From assembly GCA_963848955.1 (NCBI GenBank), contig CAWKFQ010000017.1, positions 394,391-458,390 on the forward strand: DNA of 64,000 nt. The letters run 5' to 3'. The translations under genes and the position numbers were made by a program. The notes under the pieces are model-generated. The model did not search any database. It was not told the DNA's origin and saw only the letters and a program-made list of their open reading frames with translations. Positions 43,490 to 52,509 of the stretch are shown here, one piece after another. How positions within the stretch are numbered: the stretch's first letter is position 1; every line of letters starts with the position of its first letter. The DNA is from DASUPK01 sp963848955. Lineage in GTDB: Bacteria > Actinomycetota > Thermoleophilia > Solirubrobacterales > 70-9.

Positions 43490-44492
43490 GGTCAGCAGAT
43501 CGCTGCCGCTGCTCGGGGACTCCGAGGCGGTGCAGAGGCGCTCGCACTCCCGCCAGAGCCGTTCGCGGTCGCTCGTGCGGTCTCGCGGGTCGAACGGAGG
43601 CGGTGCTCGGGCCGCGGCGCGCGGTCATGCCAGAAGCCGCCGGTCGCCGGCTCGAGCGTCCGGATGACGTCCCGAGCCAGACGACCGTGTCGGCGCCCTG
43701 GCGGGCGTCGCGCAGCAGCGGGCGCATCACCCGCCGGAAGCGCGGCAGCGAGGAGCGGAGGCCGGGCGTGTCGACCCAGCCGGGATGCATCGCGTGGAAG
43801 GCGATGCGATCGGCCGGGAAACTGCTCCGCCCAGACACGGTTGAGGGCGACCTGCGCGCGCTTGGTGTGCGCGTAGAAGCGCGGGCCGTCGAAGGGCTGC
43901 GTCCTCGAGCTGAAGATCGTCGGGCCGCAGCCGGGCCGTGTACATGCCGCCCGAGGAGACGGTGATCACCCGCGACGGCGCAGCCGCGAGCAGGGCTGGG
44001 AAGCAGCAGCGAGGTGAGCAGGAACGGGCCGAGGACGTTGGTCGCGAAGGTGAGCTCGACGCCGTCCGGCGGTGTGGGTCCGCTGCCGGGGAAGCACCCC
44101 GGCGTTGTTGACGAGGAGATCGAGACGGTCGAAGCGCGCCTGGAAGCTCTCGGCGAACCGCCGCACCTCCGAGAGATCGGAGAGGTCGCAGAGCTCGAGC
44201 TTGATGGTGCCCCGCTGACGCCGGCAGCCGCGATTCGATCCGGCCGATCGCCCGTACCGCCCGGTCGTGGTCACGGGCCAGCATGTGGACCTGCGCGCCC
44301 GCGGCGGCGAACCCCTCGCAGGCAGCCTCCCCGACGCCTGAGCTCCCGCCGGTGACGAGGACGGTCGCGGCCCCTCAGGTCGTTCCGCCCGACCGCGTCC
44401 TCCCAGTCGCAGGCCGTCGCAGCGCATAGCCGAGCCGGGAATAGCCCGGAACGACCGTGAGATCGAGCGCTCGGTCGATCAGGCCCGGTCAT
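43490..44492 (-). CDS. SDR-family oxidoreductase of light module, frameshifted
   Basis: The probable start ATG 44492 reads MTGLIDRALDLTVVPGYSR after one correction, then VLVTGGSSGVGEAACEGFA (Rossmann), LARDHDRAVRAIGRIESRL, LLVNNAGVLP, the SRVITVSSGGMYT active-site serine region and FHAMHPGWVDTPGL. Five or more indels. The stop is approximate. SDRs of this kind are common members of LitR/CarH-linked clusters. Confidence 0.72.
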
Positions 44493-44675
44493 CGCGGCGC
44501 CCCCTCGGGCTCGCGTCGAGACCTCGAGCGCCGCCTGCGTCGCCGAAGACCTCGGCGGCCCTGCTCGAACTGCGTGCGGTCGCGACGCTCGTTGACGATG
44601 CCCCAGGCCGAGCAGGCCCAGGGCTGCGCAGACCAGGGCGAAGACGACGACGCCGTAGAGGAAGATGCCGATCAT
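44492..44675 (-). CDS. Small membrane protein of light module, frameshifted
   Basis: ATG 44675 starts MIGIFLYGVVVFALVCAALG, one membrane helix, followed after an indel near 44600 by a basic tail (NERRDRTQFEQGRR). The start overlaps the stop of the preceding membrane gene (ATGA). Confidence 0.6.
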
Positions 44676-44898
44676 CGGATCGCCTCCTCGGATGGAGCCG
44701 TCGGCGGGCCCGGGACGCGCCGGGGGGCGAGGAACGCGCCCAGGGCGAGGATCGAGGGCACCCAGAGCCCGACGAAGATGCCGTCGGTGTGCTCGCCGGT
44801 GAAGTAGAGGACGACCGAGAGCCCGAACGAGAGCAGGGCCGCGGCCAGGAACAGCCCTCTCGCGGCAAGCGTCCTGTCGCTCTGTGGTCCAGGTTCAT
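44672..44898 (-). CDS. Small two-span membrane protein, first gene of light operon
   Basis: ATG 44898 with AAAGGAG upstream encodes MNLDHRAT, then after one indel two helices (LFLAAALLSFGLSVVLYF and IFVGLWVPSILALGAFLA) and a Pro-rich tail ending before TGA at 44672. It heads a six-gene minus-strand operon whose promoter carries 11-bp repeats. Confidence 0.65.
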
Positions 44899-44908
44899 CG
44901 CGTTCTCC

Positions 44909-45005
44909 TTTGTCCAGTTCTCATCAAGAGTCTGTCCAGAGTTGACGTGCCATGCTTCTAACAGCTAGCCTGAGGACTGTCAAGGGTCTGTCCAATGTCT
45001 GTCCC
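44909..45005. promoter_or_regulatory. CarH/LitR-type operator: two sets of 11-bp phased direct repeats
   Basis: TGTCCA-like hexamers occur at 44911 (TGTCCA), 44922 (CATCAA, weak) and 44933 (TGTCCA), and again at 44978 (TGTCAA), 44989 (TGTCCA) and 45000 (TGTCCC): exact 11-base spacing within each set. One set abuts the ribosome site of the membrane-protein operon, the other overlaps the regulator's own ATG at 44995. 11-bp direct repeats are the known architecture of CarH operators, so repression in the dark and self-control are likely. Confidence 0.65.
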
Positions 45006-45891
45006 ACCCGCCACACCTGAGGAAGGGCCGCTCGTCCGCATCGGCGAGCTCAGCCGGCGAACCGGCGTCGGGCGTGGACACGCTGCGGGCCTGGGAGCGG
45101 CGCTATGGCCTGCTTGCGGCCGCAGCGCAGCCCGGGCGGCTTTCGCCTCTACGGGACGAGCGACCAGGAGCGGGTCAGAGCGATGAAGGCGCTGATCGAC
45201 TCGGGCGTCTCGGCCGCCGAGGCCGCGCGGCTGGCGGCGTCAGCGGCATCTCCGGCCGCGCGCTCCGGCGCAGGGCGAGGGAGGGGGCGACCATGCCGAG
45301 CGGCTGGCCGCGGCCCTCGACCGCTTCGACGAGGCGGATGCCAACGCGATCCTCGACGACGCGATCGCGCGCTTCACGGTCGACGCCGTCGCGAGCCGCG
45401 TGCTGCTGCCGGTGCTGCACGAGATCGGCACGCGCTGGGAGAGCGGTGAGGTCTCCGTCGCAGAGGAGCACTTCGCGACCGCCCTCCTGCGCGGCCGAAT
45501 GCTGTCTCTGGGCCGCAACTGGGGTGCCGGGGGCGGACCGCTTGCGCTGCTCGCCTGTCCGCCAGGCGAGCAGCACGACCTCGGTCTGATCGCGTTCGGC
45601 CTCGTGCTGCGGGAGCGTGGCTGGCGCATCGCCCTCCTGGGCAGCGACACGCCGATCGAGACGATCGTCGGACGCGGTGGCGAAGCTCGGCCCGAACGCC
45701 GTGGTGCTCGCCGCGGTCACCCGGGAGCCGTTCGAGGCCGTCGCCGATCGAGATCAGGGCGCTGGCCGGCGCAACGCCGGTGCTGATCGGTGGCGAGGGT
45801 GCGGGCGACGAAGCTGGCGGAGCGCCTCGGCGCCCGGCCCTCCAGCCCGATCCGGTCGAGCGCGGCAGCGGGTATGCCCGGATCCGGATGA
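44995..45891 (+). CDS. MerR-type B12-binding photoreceptor regulator (CarH/LitR-like), frameshifted
   Basis: N-terminal MerR HTH (VRIGELSRRTGV, DTLRAWERRYGLL), a helical B12-binding cap with LLPVLHEIGTRW and a W-x9-EH motif (WESGEVSVAEEH), then the Rossmann B12 domain with ExHxxG (EQHDLG) and WRIALLGSDTPIE. Adenosylcobalamin CarH proteins are light-released repressors; Trp and Glu-His of the motif contact adenosyl. The residue after Trp, His in Thermus CarH, is Glu here. Four or so indels. The stop overlaps the next ATG (ATGA). Confidence 0.82.
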
Positions 45892-46822
45892 CCGCCGACG
45901 CTCGCACCGCCCTGGTCACGGGCGCCACCGGCTTCATCGGCGGGCGGCTGGCCAACGCCCTCGCCGACGACGGCTGGCAGGTCCGCGCCCTGGTGCGCGA
46001 CAGGGCCGGGCGGGCGAGCTCGCCGAACGCGGGGTCGAGCTGTTCGAGGGGGACGTTCTCGACGCCGATTCGCTGCGCGGCGCGGGCGACGGGCGTCGAG
46101 GTCGCCTACTACCTGGTCCACGGAATGGGACGGGGCGGCGAGGGCGACTTCGAGGAGCGGGAGCGCGAGGCGGCACGGAACTTCGCCGAGATGGCGAAGC
46201 GGGAGGGGGTCGAGCCGGGTCGTCTACCTGGGCGGGCTCGGAGACCAGCCGCGCTCGAAGCACCTGCGCAGCCGGGCGCAGACGGCGGAGATCCTCGGCG
46301 AGCACGGCCCCCCGCTGACCTACTTCCGGGCGGCGATGGTCGTGGGCGCGCGCAGCGAGTCCTACCGGACGCTCCGCTACCTGGTCCAGCGGCTGCCGGC
46401 GATGATCGCGCCGGCCTGGCTCTCGACGCCGACCCAGCCGATCGCGGTGGACGACGTGATCGCCTACCTGCCGACGGGCGCCCGACCTGCCAGGAGTCGA
46501 CGGGCCGGGAGGTCCAGATCGGCGGCCCCGACGTCCTCTCCTACGGCGACATGCTCGACCGGATGGCCCATGCGCTCAGGATCCAATCCGAGGCCGCGAG
46601 GTTCCCGTGCCCCTGCTCACCCCCTGGCTCTCGTCGCTGTGGATCGGCCTCGTCACCCCGGTCGACGCCGGGGTCGCGAGGCCCCTGATCGAGGGGCTCT
46701 CCACCCCGACGACCGTCACCGATCCGTCGGGAGCGGAGCCCTTCGGCATCGAGCCGGTGTCGTTCGCCGAGGCGCTCGGCCGGGCGCTCGCCGAGGACTC
46801 CGAGGTCAAGATCTCCGGATGA
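45888..46822 (+). CDS. NAD(P)H-binding epimerase-like protein, frameshifted
   Basis: ATG 45888 starts MTADARTALVTGATGFIGGR, an atypical SDR with TGATGFIG, then LFEGDVLDADSL, YYLVHGMG and RAAMVVGARSESYRTLRYLV, ending with a VPLLTP-type C-terminal domain and TGA 46820. The text matches YbjT/NmrA-like proteins found beside LitR regulators. At least three indels. It overlaps carH upstream and the next gene downstream. Confidence 0.72.
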
Positions 46823-47391
46823 GCGCCGAGCTCCGGCTCTATCCGGACCGGCTCGGCAAGGTGCCGCGGACCGGAGCGGTCGAGTCAGTCCAGGAAGCGG
46901 AGCTGCGGCTCGACGAGCCGGCCTCGAGCGTCGTGAACCGGGGCTTCCTCGAGCGCGCGGCGCGCGCCTACTGGCGGCTGATCACGCGCTTGACGCTCGG
47001 GTTGATCCGGGTGACCTCCGACGGCGGCGACCAGTGCGTGGTGCTGATCGGCCGTCCGTTCGTCCTGTTGCGGTTTCACGCGCCCGAGTACGAGGTCTCC
47101 GAGGGCAGCGGCTCGGTCATCTGGCGGATCAAGCGCGGGATCCTGGTCTCGCGAGCAGGGGCGGGACAGTGGCTCGCTGCGGCTGGCCGTGGCGGCGGCC
47201 GATGGAGCGTCGAGGGGCGCTGCCGCGTCCACGTCCGCATGGAGGTCCAGAACTTCTATCCGTGGCTCCGCGGCACCGGCGCGTTCGCACGGGTCGGGGT
47301 CTGGGTGTACGCGCAGACCCAGCAGCGCATCCACCGGGCGGTGACCCGAGGGTTCCTGCGAAGGCTCGCGACGACGGCCGCGGACGGCTAG
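46819..47391 (+). CDS. Hypothetical protein of light module
   Basis: From ATG 46819 (overlapping the previous stop) this gives 190 residues: a charged N-terminus, an amphipathic ITRLTLGLIRVTSDGG, and IWRIKRGILVSRAGAGQ followed by MEVQNFYPWLRGTGAFAR, a C-terminus with beta-strand character. It may contain an indel near 47160. It resembles lipid-associated DUF proteins but is not firmly assigned. Its stop overlaps the convergent photolyase stop. Confidence 0.6.
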   Translation: MSAELRLYPDRLGKVPRTGAVESVQEAELRLDEPASSVVNRGFLERAARAYWRLITRLTLGLIRVTSDGGDQCVVLIGRPFVLLRFHAPEYEVSEGSGSVIWRIKRGILVSRAGAGQWLAAAGRGGGRWSVEGRCRVHVRMEVQNFYPWLRGTGAFARVGVWVYAQTQQRIHRAVTRGFLRRLATTAADG

Positions 47392-48716
47392 TTCGGCGGC
47401 GGCACCAGCGGGTCCGGATAGTCGAGTCGCTCGCGGACCTCGCTGTCGAGCTTCCAGGGCTCGTGGATCGCCCTGCCCTCGATACCGGCGAGCTCGGGGA
47501 CCAGCCGGCGCACGTAGGTGCCATCCGGGTCGAACCGACGGGCCTGCCGGATCGGGTTGAGCACGCGGTTCGGACGAGTGTCGTTCCCGGTCCCCGCCAC
47601 CCACTGCCAGTTGCCGACGTTGTTGGCCAGGTCGCCGTCCACCAGGAGCCGCTCGAAGTGAAGGGCGCCGGCCCGCCAATCGATGCCGAGAGTCTTGGTG
47701 AGGAAGGAGGCGACGATCAGGCGCGCCCGGTTGGGGAGGAAGCCCTGATCGGCGAGCTGGCGCATGCCGGCGTCCACGATCGGATAGCCGGTGCGGCCCT
47801 CCTTCCAGGCGTCGAGCCGCCCCCTGCGGGCTCTTCCAGCGACGTCCCCGCTTCCGGTAGTCGTTGTAGGGGATGTCGGGCCGGGCCGCCAGTACCTGGT
47901 GGTGGAAGTCCCGCCAGCAGAGCTGGCGCGCGAAGTCCTCGAGGCCCTTTTGCTCATCGACTCGCGAGAGGACCTCGTTCGCCGACAGGCAGCCGAAGTG
48001 CAGATAGGGGCTCAGATGCGACGTGGCGTCCGCCGGGAGGTCGTCGGCCAGATCCACATACCGCCGCGACGCCGTTTCGAAGCCAGCGGCCGAGGCGGTC
48101 GCGGCCGGCGGATTCCCCACCGGGGGGCAGGTCGTTCGCTGGCAAGTCCGCCGTGAGATCGGAGAGCTTGGGAAGCCGCCCACTCGGCAGTACGGGACGG
48201 CGAGCGCAGCTTTCGCGGGGCCGCCAGCGGATCGCGTTTGCTCGCCGCACGCCACGCCCGCCAGTACGGCGTGAAGACGCGGTAGTGGTCGCCGCTCTTC
48301 GGGGTCAGCTCGCCGGGCGGGACGATGGTACGCCCTCGAACGCGCGAAGCTCGAGGCCCTCCTGCTCGCAGGCGAGCCGGAGGCGGCGCATCCGATCTCG
48401 CGCGTAGCGGCTGACGTCCTCACTGATGAAGATGGCCTCGGCCCTGCACTCCCGGGCCAGGCGCATCACCTCGGTGACGACGTCGCCGCGCCTGACGAGG
48501 AGGGATGAGCCGCGGTCGCGAAGCGAGCGGTCGAGGTCGCGCAGGGTCTCGAGCAGGAAGGCAAGCCGGTTGGGGTCCTCCCGCACGGCCGGCGACCAAC
48601 CGTCTGTCGATGACGAATGCCGGAACGACGCGATCGGATTGCCGAGCCGCTGCCTTCAACGCGGGATGATCGTGCAGCCGCAGGTCGCGGGTGAAGAGGA
48701 CGACCGTGGTCTTCAC
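47388..48716 (-). CDS. phr: Deoxyribodipyrimidine photolyase, frameshifted
   Basis: ATG 48716 gives TTVVLFTRDLRLHDHPALKA, the antenna domain; ECRAEAIFISEDVSRYARDR and FEGVPSS follow. The FAD domain is readable as LEDFARQLCWRDFHHQVLA, YPIVDAGMRQLADQGFL, VASFLTKTLGIDWRAG and NNVGNWQWVAGTGNDTRP, the class I CPD photolyase/cryptochrome core with the electron-transfer tryptophans region. About five indels. It repairs UV dimers with blue light and fits the light-regulated neighbourhood. Confidence 0.88.
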
Positions 48717-49126
48717 TGCGGCCAGACTAGTGGCGAGCCGGAGTCAGTCTTCATAGAGCGCTTTCTTCTCGAAGGCGCTGGCTACGGCCTCGGATTCGGT
48801 GACGGATATCTCGATCGCCGCTTGGCCATGCCGCAGAGGACTTGGTGCTCGTGTGTAGCGAGCGAGGGGCCGGGTAACCGTCACCCCGAATGCGACGACC
48901 TCGCGCAGGGGATCGATCCCTTTTTCTGGCGGTGGTTCCACTACCAGGGTCGCTTCGGATCTGAAGACTCCGGGGCCCCAACCTCGACGACCTCGGCGGA
49001 TACAGAGTCGTAGGCCCAAACGGCTAACGGATCAAGCATCCTCGCGCGCTCTTCATGATCGTCTTCTTCTCGAATAGGAGTGGGTGCCTTAAGTCGCTTC
49101 TGATCTCAGTGATCGGAACCATCGTG
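48717..49126. other. Gap, possible small gene
   Basis: A 91-residue minus-strand frame at 48744-49019 (MGLRLCIRRGRRG...ASAFEKKALYED) is open, but its first third looks non-coding and another phase reads YDSVSAEVVEVGAPES, so a frameshifted small gene is possible. Nothing else is recognisable. Confidence 0.25.
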
Positions 49127-49435
49127 CTACTGGCGCTGACGGGTGTGATCAGGCTCTCCTAGCCACCCCGCGTGGCTCACCATCAGCGAGGACGCGCTCC
49201 GAACCGACCCGAGGGGCGCATCTCGAACTCCGGGGCGTTGTTTCGAGCACCCCCTCGAGGTCGCCCAGTTAAAGGCATCGATGGATCGCCGCACGATCTC
49301 CAAACTCTCATCCGACATCGCCTGCTCCGACAGCCCGACGGCTTCGAGGGCTTCATCCCTCGACCTAAAAGCGCGATCTCGGACGATCCTGCGGTCGCGG
49401 ATCTTGTAGACAAAGAAAGCAGCGGCGTCGATCAC
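49127..49435 (-). pseudogene. Two fused NTF2/SnoaL-like fragments
   Basis: The frame starts with the C-terminal third of an NTF2-like protein (FFVYKIRDRRIVRDRAF, EALEAVGLSEQ) and continues without stop into the N-terminus of another (MSDESLEIVRRSIDAFN), which breaks off into unrelated sequence. Both halves match the MSQENVE paralogs, so this is a decayed tandem pair. Confidence 0.65.
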
Positions 49436-49807
49436 GACATGGCTTCCCGCCGAGGAGTCTCAAGGCACAGCGGCGGCGATGCGTGTCCGGATCGCGATCT
49501 TCGAGTGCTGAATGAAGTTGGCGTTAATGACCAGCACCCACTCGATTCCCCCCCGCCGTCCGCGGGTATGGAACAAACTCCTGCTCGGCTTCGGTGTGCT
49601 CACTTTCACGCCGGAGGAACGCGGGAACAAGGAGTCGCCGAGGGTGAGGGATCAAGGCGGGACAGTGGTCTCCCCTCGGCGCTCCACATCTCAGGGAGAC
49701 ATTTGGGAGAGGGAGGGTTGGACGCTGCGAGCCCAAACCCGCAGACAGCCTCCGACATCGTAGGTTTCCGAGTTTCCAGCTGGCCGAACGCGGGCAAGCT
49801 CTGGCGC
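49436..49807. other. Gap with decayed sequence
   Basis: It contains traces of the missing N-terminal part of the degraded NTF2-like gene on the minus strand near 49480-49530 and no intact gene. Confidence 0.35.
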
Positions 49808-50251
49808 GTGCCCGAAAAAGAGGAGAACCTCGACGAAGAGGGCGCAATCGAGCGCCTCAACCGGGCCCTAGCACTGCAGTACCGGTCGGTCCTTCAGTAC
49901 ACCCTCAGCTCCGGGAGTCTGTTCGGGTTCGAGTTCCAGGCCTTCGGTGACCGCTTCTGGGAGTTCGCGCGAGCAGAGCTCGATGACGCTCGCAGACTGG
50001 TCGAGAAGATCACCGCCCTCGGCGGCGAGCCCAGCACCGAGGTCGCAGAGCTTCGCTGGACCGGCGATCCCGGCACCGCGGTCGCCTGGCTGATCGAGAG
50101 CGAGAGCGACGCGATCGAGAACCTGCAGGCAGCGATCGAGCCGACAGGCCGGGAGGGCCGGTCCGAGGCGCTTGAGCACATGCTCGAGCACCTGATCATG
50201 CGCAAGCAGGACCAGGTCGACTATCTGATGCGCGCCCGCCGCCAGGCTTGA
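49808..50251 (+). CDS. Ferritin-like/bacterioferritin-type protein
   Basis: GTG 49808 gives 147 residues with a four-helix pattern: EGAIERLNRALALQYRSVLQ, FWEFARAELDDARRLVEKI, AVAWLIESESDAIENL and LEHMLEHLIMRKQDQVDYL. Glu/His positions (E in AIE, E in ARAE, E-H in LEH) could bind a di-iron centre. It may store iron or detoxify peroxide. The open frame extends upstream into non-coding sequence. Confidence 0.72.
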   Translation: MPEKEENLDEEGAIERLNRALALQYRSVLQYTLSSGSLFGFEFQAFGDRFWEFARAELDDARRLVEKITALGGEPSTEVAELRWTGDPGTAVAWLIESESDAIENLQAAIEPTGREGRSEALEHMLEHLIMRKQDQVDYLMRARRQA

Positions 50252-50310
50252 TCGCCCTGCGCTTTAGACCCGCAAGACGGCGGGGATCGGGCGCGGCGGC
50301 ACAGAGCGCC

Positions 50311-50721
50311 CTACTCCCGCAGCCCGGCGGCTTCGAGGGCCGCGTGAACCTCGTCCCTACCAAAGGCGAGCACTTCAATTCGCACCATTTTCCCGCTACG
50401 GATCTTGTACGAGATAAGGGACTGACCCTCAAGCCGAGCATCGCTGTCGGGCATCCGACGAGAGATACGTCCCAAGGCGATCACCTCTTCGCCGCGATCG
50501 TAGATCCGGTCGATTTCCCAGCGCCCATCCGTCAGCAACTCCCATTGCGCTCGCATCACCGCGGCAATTTCGTCCCTGCCACGCCTCGTGCCCGGCTCGA
50601 TAGCCGACGGGGAGTTGACGTATTCACCTTCGGGATCGCCGAGGCCGAGCAGCTCCTCGATGTCCCGGCGGTTCCAAGCATCGATCGCTCGACGCACGAT
50701 CTCGACGTTCTCCTCCGACAT
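50311..50721 (-). CDS. NTF2/SnoaL-like protein 4
   Basis: This 136-residue protein starts MSEENVEIVRRAIDAWNRRD and ends ALEAAGLRE. RGRDEIAAVMRAQWELLTDG and IYDRGEEVIALGRIS fit the fold. It lies three bases after NTF2-like gene 5, so the two are cotranscribed. Confidence 0.85.
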   Translation of the reverse strand: MSEENVEIVRRAIDAWNRRDIEELLGLGDPEGEYVNSPSAIEPGTRRGRDEIAAVMRAQWELLTDGRWEIDRIYDRGEEVIALGRISRRMPDSDARLEGQSLISYKIRSGKMVRIEVLAFGRDEVHAALEAAGLRE

Positions 50722-50724
50722 CGC

Positions 50725-51165
50725 CTACTCCCGCACCCCGGCGGCTTCGAGGGCCGATTGGTGGTCCGGATAAATCCGCCAGCGCACCACCTTGCCACCG
50801 CGAATGGTGAACACCAGCCCATACGGCGGAATCTCGATAACGATGCCGCTGTGTCGCCCCACCTGGCGCTGATTGCGGATCAGCGCCACGACCTCGTCAC
50901 CTGTATCCAAGACGTCCTCCACCTCGAACTCGAGCTCTTTCCACGCCTCCAACCAGCGTCCCCAGTAGGTTCGAACACCCTCGTGGCCACGGTAGACCCC
51001 CGCGAGACCAGCGACACCGCCCCCTCCGGTGTCCACCGCAGTCGACTTCCATGCTGTCGCGTCCCACTCGATATCGGAGTCGTAGAACTCGAAGACTCCG
51101 TCGTGGTCGCGCCTCGCGAACATGTCCAGCAGTCGTCGGACCAGCTCCACGTTCTCCTGCGACAT
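50725..51165 (-). CDS. NTF2/SnoaL-like protein 5
   Basis: ATG 51165 gives 146 residues starting MSQENVELVRRLLDMFARRD and ending ALEAAGVRE. A glycine-rich insertion (DTGGGGVAGLAG) precedes YRGHEGVRTYWGRWLEAWKE. Upstream lies the CGCAGTATCTC box and hairpin as in genes 2 and 3. Confidence 0.85.
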   Translation of the reverse strand: MSQENVELVRRLLDMFARRDHDGVFEFYDSDIEWDATAWKSTAVDTGGGGVAGLAGVYRGHEGVRTYWGRWLEAWKELEFEVEDVLDTGDEVVALIRNQRQVGRHSGIVIEIPPYGLVFTIRGGKVVRWRIYPDHQSALEAAGVRE

Positions 51166-51171
51166 CGCCCA

Positions 51172-51210
51172 CGCAGTATCTCTCGACGGAGTGTCGTTTT
51201 CATGCAAAGC
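51172..51210. repeat. Hairpin repeat copy K with CGCAGTATCTC box
   Basis: CGCAGTATCTCTCGA at 51172-51186 and GTTTTCATGCAAAGC at 51196-51210 upstream of NTF2-like gene 5; the second arm (51213) is degenerate. Confidence 0.65.
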
Positions 51211-51338
51211 AGCGCTTCTCTGGCCAGATCTGCGGTACGGATTGGTACCGAGTGATGCTTCCGATGAGTCGGTAATTCCCCGCTCGGGGACGGCGGGGAC
51301 GCAGGGGACGCTCGTGGACACAGCGGCACACAGCGACG

Positions 51339-51387
51339 TCGGCTGGGGGCCGAAAGGTCGCTGGTTCAAATCCAGCCGCCCCGACTA
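51339..51387 (+). repeat. tRNA-Pro 3'-half copy 1 (att-like)
   Basis: TCGGC-TGGGG-GCCGA is followed by a full T-arm (GCTGGTTCAAATCCAGC), acceptor strand CGCCCCG, A and CTA: the anticodon arm to 3' end of a tRNA-Pro(GGG), with the anticodon loop two bases short and no 5' half. It matches 52510-52558 at 48 of 49 positions. Confidence 0.75.
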
Positions 51388-51407
51388 ACAGTTGTCCCGA
51401 ATCTCAC

Positions 51408-52299
51408 CTACCTTCCCCTTGACGGAAGGTTGAGCGTCTCATTTTCCGGAACACCCTCCCCGAGCTCCTTCTGACGTTCAATCTCCGCATTGAGCTCGGC
51501 GCCGAAGAGAAGGGCCACGTTGGTGAGCCACAGCCACGCCAACAGCACGATCGCACCGGCGAAAGCTCCGTAGAGGGCGCCTACGTCGGCCACCCGCGAG
51601 ATGTAGATCGAGAACCCAACTGAGGCGATAAGCCAAATGAGCACTCCGACGAATGCCCCGGGCGTAACCCAACGAAACGCCCGCTGCTCCACGTCGGGCG
51701 TCACGTAATAGATCAGCGCGAATATCAGCATGGTGATTGCGAGCAGCTCCCGGCCAGCGAGCGACATTCCAGATCGACGAGGCGGTGGGACCGAGGCCGA
51801 TGAAGCCGAAGAGATCCGAGGCGAATCGACCGCCGACGAAGAGCATGATCAGGCTCGCCAGCACCAGGCCCATGAGCACGAACGTGAAGACGATGTCGGT
51901 GGACTTGCGTCGCAGAAAGCTGCGCCCGCCTCCATCGATCTCGAAAACCACGTTCAATGCGCGTCGGGCAGCTTCGAGCACACCGGTAGTGCCGTAGAGG
52001 GTGAGCGCGATGCTGATCACGAAGGTCGTCACGGCGGTTCCCTTGTGCTGGAGGGCTTGGCGCAAGGAGCTGTCCAGAGGCACGAGGGCCGAGTGGGGGA
52101 CGACGTCGCGCAGGTAGTTGATGATCGAGTTGTATGTGCTCGGGTACTGACCGAGAAGCCCGAGCAAGGAGAGACCCAGCAGCGTGGCGGGAAACAGGGA
52201 CATCAACGAGTAATAGGTCAGCGCCGCTGCGTGATGCGTCATCTGGTCGTCGTAGAACGACACCAGCGTCCGCTTGACCACCGCCCCAATTGACCGCAT
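51408..52299 (-). CDS. YihY/BrkB family membrane protein 1, frameshifted
   Basis: MRSIGAVVKRTLVSFYDDQM and HHAAALTYYSLMSLFPATLL are the family N-terminus. After an indel near 51765 the C-terminal half reads YVTPDVEQRAFRWVTPGAF and LNAEIERQKELGEG. Six membrane spans expected; once misnamed RNase BN, function unclear. It lies between the two tRNA-Pro 3'-half copies. Confidence 0.83.
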
Positions 52300-52509
52300 T
52301 AGTCACTTCTACCCCACACCGGGGTTCTAGCCGCCCGTCCACAATTCCCCATCCCGTCGCTCGGAGAGATGAACGGGGCCGCCAATTCGGACCCGCGACC
52401 CTGTGGCCGTTTTGGTACCGACTGATGCGTCCCAGGTGTCTAGTCGTACGCGAACGTGGACGTATAGGACATTCCGACACTCATCTGACCCATCTACATG
52501 CGACATCGC

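Noticed and set aside
51283..51387. Complete tRNA gene
   Set aside because: A 5' acceptor-like CTCGGGG exists, but there is no D-arm and the length would be about 105 bases; only the 3' half is tRNA-like.
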